Origin: Hymenochaete sp. R1
Taxonomy: Eukaryota > Basidiomycota > Agaricomycetes > Hymenochaetales > Hymenochaetaceae
DNA: 64,000 bases
Assembly (NCBI GenBank): GCA_019400425.1
Contig: JAFREE010000011.1
Location: 124,001-188,000 of the forward strand
Direction of reading: 5' to 3'
This document shows, one piece after another, positions 47,105 through 57,752 of the stretch; position 1 is the stretch's first letter; each line of letters opens with the position of its first letter. The translations under genes were made by a program, and so were the position numbers. The notes beneath the pieces were generated by a model. The model saw only the letters and a program-made list of their open reading frames with translations, was not told where the DNA came from and did no database searches.

Positions 47105-48360
47105 ATGGCGGTCTCAGAGAAACCATGCTTAGTATGCGGTGGCGGCACCAGTGATAAATTCAATTTTCTTCTTACTTGTTGTGTTTGCAAAAGGACACTT
47201 CATCATAGTACGCATGACCGAATTTCTTAGGCTGCTACGTTCGTACCTTACGCTGACTGTCTAGGATGTTGGTCACCTCGAATTAGAGACGAGATTTTAA
47301 CATCTCTTTTGCGACCGATCGTCAAAGGCAAACAGGGTAAAGGCCTGGATGTTTGGAGATGTCATGGGTGCAAGAAATCAAAAGGAGATGCAATCAATGA
47401 AATAATAGACCTAATATCTGACGACGAATCGGACGCTCCTACGGAATTACAGCAGCTACGAAAAGGTTCATCGGACTTGAGCTCGGGTGCAAGCGCCCAA
47501 CAACAACCAGCTCTGGCTAGACACTCGACAGATCGATCCATGAGGCAAGAGCTCGATTCAATGCACTTGCATAATCGTGAGCTGTTCATTGGGACATGCC
47601 TCCGAGGTTAAACGCTACTCACTCTCTTATATATTCAGAAGCGATAAATGCATCTATCTCGCCCCCGCCTGTAGCGAACACGATGAAAAAATCACCTCTA
47701 CCGAATGAAGCTTCCATGGAAATCGAATTTGACCACCTCCATATTTCCAACCCTAACCCAGCCATATCTGATACACTCCCAGAGTCGCAAGTTCATGTCG
47801 GAATCGAGACAACACAACAAGCGTGTCCCGCCAATGAGCACCCTCCGTCCGCAAACGCAATCAACGCTATCCACATACCTTCCCATACGCCCGTGCCTCC
47901 GACCACACCGAAGTCGCCGTTGGTCAGCGACTCGCCTGTCACTTCTGGGACGAACCAAACCACACGGCCACTCGACCTCGCAGACCAAATCCTCGAACAA
48001 AAATGGAAACAAGCGACAAGGGAAAAACAAAAGGCGCCAATCCGGCCAGAGTACACCCTCCCATCCAACGAGCTCTTCGACACACCGGTCTTCAAACGGC
48101 TCCTCTCCTCGTTCCATTCATTGTCGCTTTCCAACGTTGCCGGTGATACACGGAACGAGAACCCCCGGAGATCGAGAAAACCGCTAAAGACGAATATGTT
48201 ACGTGTTCCTGAGGAGATGGGTGGTGGTGGTAGTGGGAACAAGACTTTCGAAGGATGTAGGACAGTGAAGATGCGTGTTGGTCAAAAGCCGTATGTTTGG
48301 ATCGCTCATCCGGCTGGGATACCAGAGCAGATGGAGCGTAGCCACTCTCCTGCCCGATGA
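47105..48360 (+). CDS. PHD-finger protein
   Basis: Small chromatin-type zinc-finger protein. The exon starting at 47105 gives MAVSEKPCLVCGGG, then LLTCCVCKRTLHH. After a 60-70 nt intron it continues with CW and, further on, WRCHGCKK. The order of CxxC, CxxC, HH-C and CxxC fits a PHD finger (residues about 8-75), which usually binds histone H3 tails. The remainder is disordered, with an SDDESD acidic patch, many Ser/Pro residues and a conserved-looking C-terminal stretch (PSNELFDTPVFKRLLSSF, KMRVGQKPYVWIAHP). An intron near 47609-47639 joins LR to EAINASISPPP. The stop is at 48358-48360. Sharing a promoter with the Crb2-like gene hints at co-expression, which is unproven. Confidence 0.75.
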
Positions 48361-48776
48361 AAATCCAGTTTCTCTCTCTTTTTCGTTCTTTGGTGCTTTT
48401 TTTTCGTCTCCATCTCGCTCTCAGTTCGACTCAGTTTTGCAGGATCGGATAGGAATTTTCTCACCTAGATTTCGTTCCACTTTCGGTTTCGTTTTGTAAT
48501 GTATGGACCTGTTCGATTTCAGAATCTAAAATATTGATTTGCTAATCTTACGAACTTCGTCATTATCTCGTTTAGATTCTTCATTTGTATCAAAAAATGG
48601 TATCACGAAGGAAGTTATGTACGCGTTGTGTGTTGTATAGTAAGATATTCTATCCATGCCCTAGCCATATCCACCTCGTAGCAGTTCTATGCCTGTCATA
48701 AAACAAGTCTCCTGTGTAATTCCCAACAACGGTATCCATAGTCTCTTTTCATTCATCCCGATGCTTTCAGAAATTC
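48361..48776. other. Convergent intergenic region
   Basis: 3' ends of the PHD-finger gene (+) and the transporter (-). T-rich; no gene seen. Confidence 0.5.
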
Positions 48777-50772
48777 CTACCGTGACGCCCCACCGTCAAC
48801 TCCCATACTCTCCTCAACTCCCAGGTCAATGACGGAGTACTCAGATCCAAGTGACGCTCCCGAACCTGCAGACCCTGGTACAGGCGCTTGTAAAAGCCCC
48901 AGTCCAAGTCCTGAGCTCGAACTCCCCGTACGCGAGAGTGGCGGGGGCGGAACGCCAAGCGACGAGTGCTTGAAACCTGCGGAACGTGGCGTCGGAGGAT
49001 ACGAAGGTGGGTGAGAGCTTGAGAGTGGTAGAGGTGGAGGAACAGGAGAATGCGAACGCGACGCTTGGAGGGAGTGAGGGTTGAATAATAAACCCCCAAA
49101 CCCATCTTTCTCTTTCTCCCTGTCCAAGCTCGAACGGGGAGTGACGATTTGTTTGAGAGCTGCCGTAAGGACGCTCGGACTTACTCCTCCAACGGCACTC
49201 GAAGCATTGTTCGTGGTCGTCTCGCCGAGGATAGGGGCATCTGGGGAGGCGGGTTCGAGCGGTGTACCGGGAAAACTTGATTTCCTAGGAGACATCACAG
49301 CATTTTTGACGATCTTCGGTACGTTCCCCACACCTCTTACACCACCCATTACTGCCTCGACTTCCCGCCCCTCGGGCTGCGCATACAGCCACGTCGCGCC
49401 AAGTACCGTGCCCGCACCGAGGACGAAACTAGGAGTGAGTTGGAAGGAGAATAAGATGACCGACGCGAATGCAGCGAGGAGGATGGAGAGGGAGGTAGCG
49501 AAAGCTTTGAGGATGTTGTCGGAGTACTTGATGACAAGGGCGGTGACGAGTCCGCCCAGCACTTGAATAAGGACGGTTGCCCAAGCCCATGGACCGAAAT
49601 TGGCGAGGACGACGGAGGGTCGGAGGTTTGCGAGGTTAATACCAGATCCTGAACTGGTTTCGGTCGAAGTGATGATAGGGAACAGCGCGGGGAGGAGGGA
49701 AAAGAAAGAGAGTTGACAGTTGCGAACCCAGAGGTCCGTCTTCGACCCTTTGAGAACTTTTTCAAAGTATACACCAGCCAGACCCGATGTGAAGCACGCT
49801 GCCGTGACGGCCATGAAGCCCACAAACGGCTGCATATCGTGGTCACTCCCGTGTCCTTTGGAACTACCGCCTCCGCTTGTCGATTGAATCTGCACAATCC
49901 CGACACCGAGGGCGAGACAGAGCAACGCGGCCCATTTCATGACGTTAAGTTTCTTGTGAAGAAGAGCAACGGAGAAAGCGGCAGTGGTCAAGATCTTCAT
50001 TTGGTAAGAGACCTGGAAAGTCGCTGCGTCCAGATTTGAAGCCGCGACAAATTGGAGGTTGTTTTGTATGACTGAGAACCATGGGATCCATTGAATCAAT
50101 AAATATTTTCTCCGAGAGAAGAGATTGCAGACTACAACTCACCGTACAGAATAGCAGGTATAGACAGCTTCCAACAATCTGGGCTAAATATCTCATTTCT
50201 CAGTGTCCTCAGGCGGTACAACAATACACTTGGCCGTAGCCACGTCAATGTGTCGTCGACAACGTGCATCTGTCTCCGTGGGGTGTGGTGGGGACCAAAG
50301 TGGTCGGGTACATGTGAGAAGGCGATTGCGAAGGAAATGGCGCCCTTTAGAATTTCATTGAGGAGGACGGCAGACCCGGCGGAATAGGTGTGGGATGGGT
50401 CTGTCGATATGCGGGAGTAGTGCATGATTATGGCCAACGATGCGTTTTGTACGGCCAGGGTAACCAGACTGCGTAGAACGATGGATAAGTGATCTTCAAC
50501 ATCCGTACACCGAGCCTTTAGTATAACATGAACACGCACGAAATGTATTTCAGTGGTACACCCCACAAACGAGGCACGTCATCAACGACATCGGGACCAC
50601 TATTCAGCCTTAGCTTCGGCGGCGGCAGCATTGGAGATTTCCTATTAGTATTGCTATTGCTTCCCGGGTCCGCAGGGGTGAGTGTGCCGTCGGGTGTCTG
50701 CGAGATGGTCTGTCGCCGATGTCGAGAGGAAGTGGTCGGGGATGATTCGTAGGCAGAAGACGAGTACACCAT
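48777..50772 (-). CDS. Nucleotide-sugar transporter (SLC35A/UDP-galactose or UDP-GlcNAc type)
   Basis: Golgi or ER multipass transporter that exchanges nucleotide sugars for the nucleoside monophosphate. The start at 50772 gives a polar N-terminus, then GVPLKYISLVTLAVQNASLA across an intron. SLC35A signatures follow: SAGSAVLLNEILKGAISFAI, NNLQFVAASNLDAATFQVSY, QMKILTTAAFSVALLHKKL, CFTSGLAGVYFEKVLKGS, LWVRNCQLSFFSLL and VIKYSDNILKAFATSLSILL. It has about ten hydrophobic helices. After the last helix (WLYAQPEG) there is an unusually long polar tail of about 190 aa, rich in Ser and Pro (SHSPVPPPLPLSSSHPPSYP). Family certain; sugar specificity not readable by eye. Stop at 48777. It is divergent from MUTYH. 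Confidence 0.88.
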
Positions 50773-51216
50773 AGCTTAAATCGGCCTCTGGTAGTAGTTT
50801 TGACGAGCCAATGACGGCGAGTGCAACGGTGAGGATGAAGGGTATATGAAACGATCTGATGGAGGCGGTGAAAAAGTCTTGGATTACACCTGAGACCAAT
50901 GCAAGCACAGACTGTCCGCAGCACCCCGTGAGTGTGTCGTCGTCGTTGAAGCTTATCTTTTGCTGTACAGTGTACGTTGGGCGCGTCAATGAAGGCCACG
51001 CCGTCGTCGTCGAGGCCGCTGTTGTCGACGTCGTTGTTGGCGTTGTTGGTCGTCAAAGACGGAGAAACAAATTTTGTATAAATGAGTTGAAGCTAGCCGG
51101 TCCGCAGTCAATGGGCGCGTCTTTGCCATCAGACACGTCCACGCCGCGTACCGCCGCTCGACGCCATACACCTCAACCCTCTTTCACGTCGTCCGCAAGC
51201 GTCCAGCGCGTTCACC
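50773..51216. promoter_or_regulatory. Divergent promoter between transporter and MUTYH
   Basis: 444 bp between opposite start codons. It contains a repeated gtcgtcgt/gttgttgt tract at about 51000-51050. Minus-strand open frames across it lack domains and look like shadows. Confidence 0.4.
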
Positions 51217-53526
51217 ATGAGCAACGGGCGCGTCAAACGACAGCTAGAGGCAGAGACCACTGTCTCTGACGCCGAGTCGGACTCGGACTTCGTCATCAGC
51301 GGCGAGCCGAGGCAAAACACTCGAGCCAAGCGGAGAAAGGCGTCCGCTGCCGATAACGACCGCAAACCCAAATCCAAGTCGATCCTAAAGTCAAAGCTAC
51401 AGACGAGTTCTGGTGCCTCGAGCCATGCGGCATCGTCACACAGAATCTCGAAGCCCAAGCCTTTGCAAATAGCGCTGCTCGATTGGTATGCTGGAGTACA
51501 CGAGAACAGGGGCATGCCCTGGCGAAAGTCCTTCGACGCGTTTCTTGACCGCGAGGGACGCTCACAGCGAGCGTACGAGGTACGTTTTCCGTTTGGATGG
51601 TAGGAAACTCAGTATCATGTCGACTAAGTGTACTTTAGGTCTGGATATCCGAGATAATGCTCCAGCAGACCCAAGTCGCTACTGTTATCCCATACTATAA
51701 CAAATGGATGGAGAGGTACGTGCAACTTGTCTTGTTTTCTGTTAGTATTTTCACCGTCTGACATGCTCTAAAGGTTTCCTACGATCCATGACCTTGTGAG
51801 GATTTATAGTAATACTTAACCCTTGCCATTGCTAATAGTTTAATGTCAAATGTCTCAGGCCCGCGCAGACATCGAGTCCGTCAATGCCATTTGGAAAGGT
51901 CTTGGCTATTATTCTCGCGCAGCTCGCCTTCTCTCTGGTGCGCAAAAGATCGTCAATGAATACAATGGAATATTCCCCGAGAACGCAAAGGACATGATAA
52001 CCAATATACCTGGGATTGGCCGCTACAGCGCTGGTGCGATATCATCCATCGCATATAATCATTGTGAGCCTGTTGTGAGTATATCTACGCACGTATCCAA
52101 GTTTTATGTGATATATAAGATAAAGCTTAGTTTGACCATTACAGCTCGATGGGAATGTCCACAGAGTGATGAGTCGGGTGCTTGCGTTGTATGCAAACCC
52201 GAAGGGCAAAGCGACGTTGGACGTGCTCTGGTCTGGTGCGACAGCCATGGTCGAAGGGACCGACGAACCAGGTAACATCAATCAGGCGCTCATCGAACTA
52301 GGCGCAACTGTATGCAAACCGCGAGACCCTTCCTGCAAGTCATGTCCTCTCAATACCCATTGTAATGCACATCGTGAATCCCAAGTCCGTTCTCAGTCCA
52401 ATTCATGAATTAAGTGCCTGAGGATACTTACAGAAGTTTTTCTTCAGGGAAAAAATTCCGTTGTCGATGCCGAGCAAGATATCGAAGAACTCTGCACGCT
52501 CTGCGAGCCAATTCTGCCCGGCGAGGAACCAGGCGTGCAACGGTATCCTATGAAAGCCGAACGGAAGAAAGCACGGGAGGAAATAGACGTTGTCAACGTG
52601 GTCGAATGGCGTTCTCCATCTGGTGCTCGACACTTCCTGCTTGCTCGGAGACCCGATACCGGTACGCCCGAGAGCTATATTTCGTACGCTAAACATGTCA
52701 TCTGAGTGATATTCTTATTACATAGGATTATTAGCTGGATTACACGAGTTTCCAACGTGCGCGAACATCTTTGATTCTGATTCCAAAACCGGAAGTAAAT
52801 CATCATCAGCGTCCAAACCTAAAGCTCTCCAGGACATCGCCCAATCCGTTCTCGCCAATGTTCTGTCTGTTCCCGTTCCTTCTTATTCGGAACCCGATTT
52901 TTTCTCCTCGCTCAAACAAAAGACTACCAAGAGTAATAATCCGATGGGTAGCAAGAATTTCCCTGATGACGCGTTGGACCTGCGCTCGAGTTTGAAGCTC
53001 TCCAAGATCAAGCCCGTCGGCGACGTCTTACACATATTCTCACATATTCGAAAGACGTACCGAGTGCAGTGGGTCTTACTCGAAGGTGTACCTCCTTCCT
53101 CGTCAACCGTCAAAGACGAGAGCTTGGGCCACGTAGACGAAGAAACTCCGCCAACGTTGAACGCAAACTATGTATTCCCGAGCGTGAAGGAAAACATAAA
53201 TGAAGATGTGGAGGAAGAGGCAGCTCAACAGGATGCAAAAGTACGCGGATCTAAACTTTCGTCGAAGAAAGCGCCGACCAAGGCGAGAGCAAAAACGAAG
53301 GCAAACGGGAAAGGCAACTGTTCAGAGCCAAAGTTGAAGTCAGAGTCCGATTCATTGCCTGGGCCAGTCTTGAGATGGGTGCCTTATGAGGAGGTACAGA
53401 ATGCAAAGTAAGTTCGTCTTTGTTGCGTCTCCATCGAAGGATTGTTCAGAGAGCTAATCGAAAATCTGTAGTATTGGGACAGGAGTGATGAAGGTTTGGA
53501 AGAAGGTAAACGACTTTTGGAAATGA
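51217..53526 (+). CDS. MUTYH: A/G-specific adenine DNA glycosylase (MutY/MUTYH)
   Basis: Base-excision repair enzyme that removes adenine paired with 8-oxoguanine. The start [13 protein letters not shown] leads to a basic, disordered nuclear-targeting region (TRAKRRK). The catalytic domain has [39 protein letters not shown] (catalytic Glu) after an intron, [14 protein letters not shown], the helix-hairpin-helix [19 protein letters not shown] and the catalytic Asp region [14 protein letters not shown]. The 4Fe-4S cluster motif C-x6-C-x2-C-x5-C is intact ([17 protein letters not shown], about 52320). The C-terminal NUDIX-like domain contains [30 protein letters not shown] and [15 protein letters not shown] Lys/Ala-rich insertion ([16 protein letters not shown]) separates the last strands. 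It ends [10 protein letters not shown], stop 53524-53526. About eight introns. Confidence 0.93.
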
Positions 53527-55465
53527 TTCTTGCGGACAACACGTCAATTTTGAACGTCATGGGGGTAATGGCGCTAGGAAACTCGGAGGGTCGCTGCGTG
53601 CTTTATTGATCCATATCTACTCAACAGACGCACTCATATAATACCTGTAGATTATTTGATATACTATCTTGTGGTAAATTACTCTGAATACAACCGTCAG
53701 TATATTTACCGACACATGAGTGGGTTTCTTTTCATATGTGGTTTCCGAGCCTAAACCAACGTACGTTTACCCAGAACAGCAAATATTGCAAGCGCAAATA
53801 GAAGAGATAGCGTCAGCGCAGGTATAACGAAGCTTGTGTATCTCTTTGCCTTATGTTTGCCAACACTCACCCCTGTTTCGCACTTCATCACTGCCGTTTT
53901 AAAGCTTAGCAGGTGATTTTCCATATCCTGTGGGTGGATTGAAGTTCTTCTTTGAATGTCTTAACACTTTAGCACATCTCATGCTGGGCACCGCGAGAGA
54001 GGCTTGGACTTTGGCCCGGTCTCCTACGTTCTCGTGCATGTTCATCGTGTGTACGCCGCGTAGATTGAATTTACGAGATCAGCTGGGGATGCGGAATCGA
54101 TCTACATCGAGTAAAACTCCATGGGAAAGGACGAACGACATCGCAGGCATTACAAGGTAGCCCTTACCTGTTAAGGTGGAGGGAAGACTTACGAACAGTA
54201 TGAAGTCGGTACTTGACTTGAAGCCCAGATAAAAGACAGCTTTAAGACCATACATGGGTTCCAGGGTCGAACTGGGCCTTGTCAAGCAGAGATCGATGAA
54301 GAGGGAACAGCTTGAATAGGGACGCAGAGTAAGTCCAACCCGAAGCCTTCGATTCTCATTCAGGTTCGGGAACCGCAGCGGATTCGTTTCTTCAGACGTT
54401 AATGGACAAGTATCATTCCAAGCGTCGTGAACTTCTCAGCCATCTTCACATACAGCCAGAGGATGCACTTGACTGTGCGCGCGAGCATTGCATTTTGGAG
54501 AAGAGACTCGGAATCCAGGTGGACTCGGACGAGCAATGGACGGAAGGAAGCGTAGATGCAGATGGCTCTGGAAACGCTCAAAGCCATTTCACAAAAATAT
54601 TGATCTTTTTTTTTTTTTTCGAAAAAAGAAATATTGCCCTTGTCTATCCGTACTCGACTGCAGCGTCCATGTGGTCGATAGTAGCTGCTGGTGATATACA
54701 TTATGCAGCGAAACTTTATATTATAATGAAATGTGTGTCGTTCACTCCATACGCCGGCTGGGGCTGGACCGGAAGGGTGAGACATGAAGTATTTGTTTCC
54801 TTCTTACTTACGAGCCGTGCCCATTGCGGCTTATTCATCTTGAGTCCGGTGCTGGGCGTTAACGCCTTTTGTGGATCCATCGTCAGCGCCCGAAGCCAGT
54901 GCTTGGGTTGCTGCTTTATTTTATAGTCGAGTAAGTATAGCCAAAGCCTGCACCCCGCACTCACGCTCGTCTTAAGCCAAGAGCACCAAGCGCAACAGCA
55001 TTATGTCATCCTCCTGCTGCGAAACGGTGTTATTTCTTCCTCACACCCACGCTCACTCACCATCGACTGCATTGTAATCTGCGACACCCAACACAGTTTC
55101 AAGTCCACCTGCCCTTGTTGTCTGTGTCTGTGATAAGTCCGATCTCGATCGTAAGTGTGTTTGTGTGCGCGACTACTCGCGCGCGCGGATCGGGAGGAGC
55201 AATTGCAGGATTAACCCCAACAACTTCAAGGCGGTGCTTGAGTCCCTTTGAAAGGAGCTATCACAAGCGCAGCAGGAGCTCATCTGACAACAACAGCGGC
55301 AGGTTTTCTCCATACCACGACGACCCGGACGTCACTTCACAATCGATCGCGCGCCTTGAACAAGAGCTACACGAAGAACGTGAGCGAAGACTGCGACAGA
55401 ATATCTTCAGACGGCTTCTCTCGTACATCCATTCCAAAGTCGATTCGGGACACTCTGACGACACT
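53527..55465. other. Long intergenic region, about 1.9 kb
   Basis: It holds the MUTYH 3' region, a protein-like fragment at about 54374-54600, a T-rich homopolymer (about 54607-54620), and from 55115 an ATG-less open frame that runs into the PAP2 gene. No intact gene recognised. Confidence 0.45.
54374..54600 (+). pseudogene. Protein-like fragment of unknown origin
   Basis: After an acceptor-like cattcag, the frame reads AADSFLQTLMDKYHSKRREL and then LSHLHIQPEDALDCAREHCI, with protein-like composition. It then runs into a T-rich homopolymer. Upstream frames are stopped. It could be a final exon starting at ATG 54402 or a relic. Family unknown. Confidence 0.25.
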
Positions 55466-57369
55466 ATGGCGTTGTTCACCATTCGAAGTGACGAGAATGC
55501 CCCAGGTTTAGGTGGTCGGGACCGAAAGAATGGAGGTGGAAGAGCTGGACCGAGGATGTCGCGCAAGCGTCGCATCGCGCTTCTCCGGACGTATTTGTTT
55601 GACTGGTGCGTCCTCGTTTTCCTGCCGCTCTAGAGGGATTCCAGGACTTACGGCTTTCTCTGCACATGTGGTGAAGGTTGTTGTGTATTGTGCTCGCGTG
55701 AGTTTCTCATTCAGGTTGTTGTGGCGCTGGTTTTAGCTGAGGGCTGGCTCTTCTGTATGTTCCTATCCTCTTTCCCCATAGTGCGGCCTTCTTCTCGTTG
55801 GACAAAGTACCAGGGTTCAAGCGGCAGTTTTCCATCGAGGATCCTACGTGAGTCTTGTTTGATATATGCTGCCGCTTCTGACATTGATTTTCGCGGACCG
55901 ATCGTCCCTACACCGATCCTGATTAACATTGCCTTTTGGGCTCGGAATAGACTGCGATTCCCGTGCGTTTACTTATTCTTATTAGCATGGTGGCTTCATT
56001 GAACCTCTGTACTTCCTAAAGCTACGCCGAACACGAGCGGATACCCGTTAGTTTTCCCTAATTCCCATCCGTGGTCATTTTCAAATCTAATTCCTTTTGC
56101 AGCCTGTAGCACTCTACTTCATTGCTATCGTTGCACCATTCGTGCTCCAAATCGTGATCAATCTCATCACCATACGATCGTTATGGGACTTTCATAACGG
56201 CACTCTTGGTCGTTAGTATCTCACTCAATTATCATGTACCAGACGGCGAAATCTGATCCGTATCTTCAAGTTCTCCTCAGTCTGGCGCTCACAGGCGCAA
56301 TCACACAATTTACGAAAATCACTGTCGGACGCCCAAGACCGGGTATGTTTTCTTTGTAGGGTGGCCATGCGCTCCAACTAAGTCCTCGTTTGACCACCCT
56401 ACGTGTTCAGATGTCATTTCACGCTGTCAACCACACACAGGCGTGGTCAATCCTGAATACGGCCTCGTCTCAATTGCCATTTGCACGCAAACGGATGACA
56501 GTATCCTTCGCGATGGCTGGCGGAGTTTCCCGAGCGGACATTCAAGTTGTATGTACTGTGACTTGTTCTTAACTTCAGAGAGGGGCTAAATTTATATAAA
56601 GTATCGTTCGCTGGATTGGGATTTTTGGCATGGTATCTCGCCGGGAAACTGCATTTGTTCGATGAAAAGGGACACGCTGTGAGTGTATTTCTTAAATATC
56701 CAGGGGTTGTTCTTTGCTTATGTCTTGCTGATCTGCCCAGTCCAAGGCATGGTTATCCTTGACGCCGCTTTCAGGCGCTGCCCTTGTCGCAATTTCTCGT
56801 ACAATGGATTACAGGCGTGAGAGAATATTTTCTCTTCACCCCTTCATCTGAGCCGCAAAAAAACTGAACCACCTTTCACCGCAGATCATTGGCAAGACGT
56901 CTTCATCGGTTCTCTCCTCGGCCTCTTCGTCTCATTCTTCGCATACCGCCAATACTACCCCCATCTCTCCTCCCCACGCTCGCATCACCCCTTCTCGCCT
57001 CGCATCCCTCGTGAAGAACGGCACGATAACCTCAACGCTACTGAGGAAGGCCGACACCAACGCTCCCCATCCGGTTCCGTGGATCCGATCCTGCCAACTG
57101 TTAGGCCGAGGCCAAGCAGCGTCAGCACCAGAGGCAGGACCGGTGCTAATGGAAGTCGAATGGTCGAAGGAGATGGCTCTGGGGAGGGGCATGAGGCAGC
57201 ACTACTAGGACATCCGGCGCCTGCGCCACATAGGGAGATGTATTTGGGCCCGAATCATGGGTATGCGAGGTATGGAGATGATGAGTCTGAGCAGGGCGAT
57301 GGTGCGAGAGGCATTGGAACCGAAAGACGACAACAATCAGAAGATGTTGAACTGATGGCCCCAAGGTGA
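55466..57369 (+). CDS. PAP2-family lipid phosphatase (diacylglycerol pyrophosphate/phosphatidate phosphatase)
   Basis: Membrane enzyme that removes phosphate from phosphatidate, lysophosphatidate or diacylglycerol pyrophosphate. Splicing restores DWLLCIVLAAAFFSLDKVPG, then FKRQFSIEDPTLRFPYAEHE, typical of Dpp1/LPP proteins. The three catalytic motifs are intact: KITVGRPRP (about 56320), PSGHSS (about 56535) and SRTMDYRHHWQDV (about 56790-56900). About six membrane helices are present. A polar tail of about 150 residues follows the last helix and ends DVELMAPR, stop 57367-57369. The ATG at 55466 (MALFTIRSDENAPGLG) is the first in frame. However, the same frame is open back to about 55115 with a coiled-coil-like stretch (IARLEQELHEERERRLRQN), so a longer N-terminus from an upstream exon is possible. 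At least eight short introns. Confidence 0.87.
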
Positions 57370-57752
57370 ATTTTCGGGTGATTTGAAAGATATGGACTAT
57401 CGGAAGGCTGCTTTCCTCTTTATATAACACTTTGGATTCGATCACCAGGAATTCGCACTCCTCAACGAATTAATCACACAAGTTGTAACTAACATTTGTT
57501 TATCACTTTGATTACCACATGCAATTAAAATCAATAAAAATAATAACGGACGCTTGTGGCTGGGCGCCAAAATTCGTAGATTGGCCAAGAAACAAGATAG
57601 TGTATTTGAGAATGTATGTCACGTGATTGAATTCTACTATGTAGCACCATGAAGCTTGTTCCCACGCACCATCTGTGCCCAGTCTCCAACAAGGATTTTT
57701 GCCCTGAGCTCATTGCGTAGAACCTCCCTCCTCAAGATTTTTGACGATCGCG

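Noticed and set aside
50654..50989. Hydrophobic minus-strand frame overlapping the transporter start
   Set aside because: It overlaps the supported first exon (50772) in another frame and shows no family motif; probably a shadow in promoter DNA.
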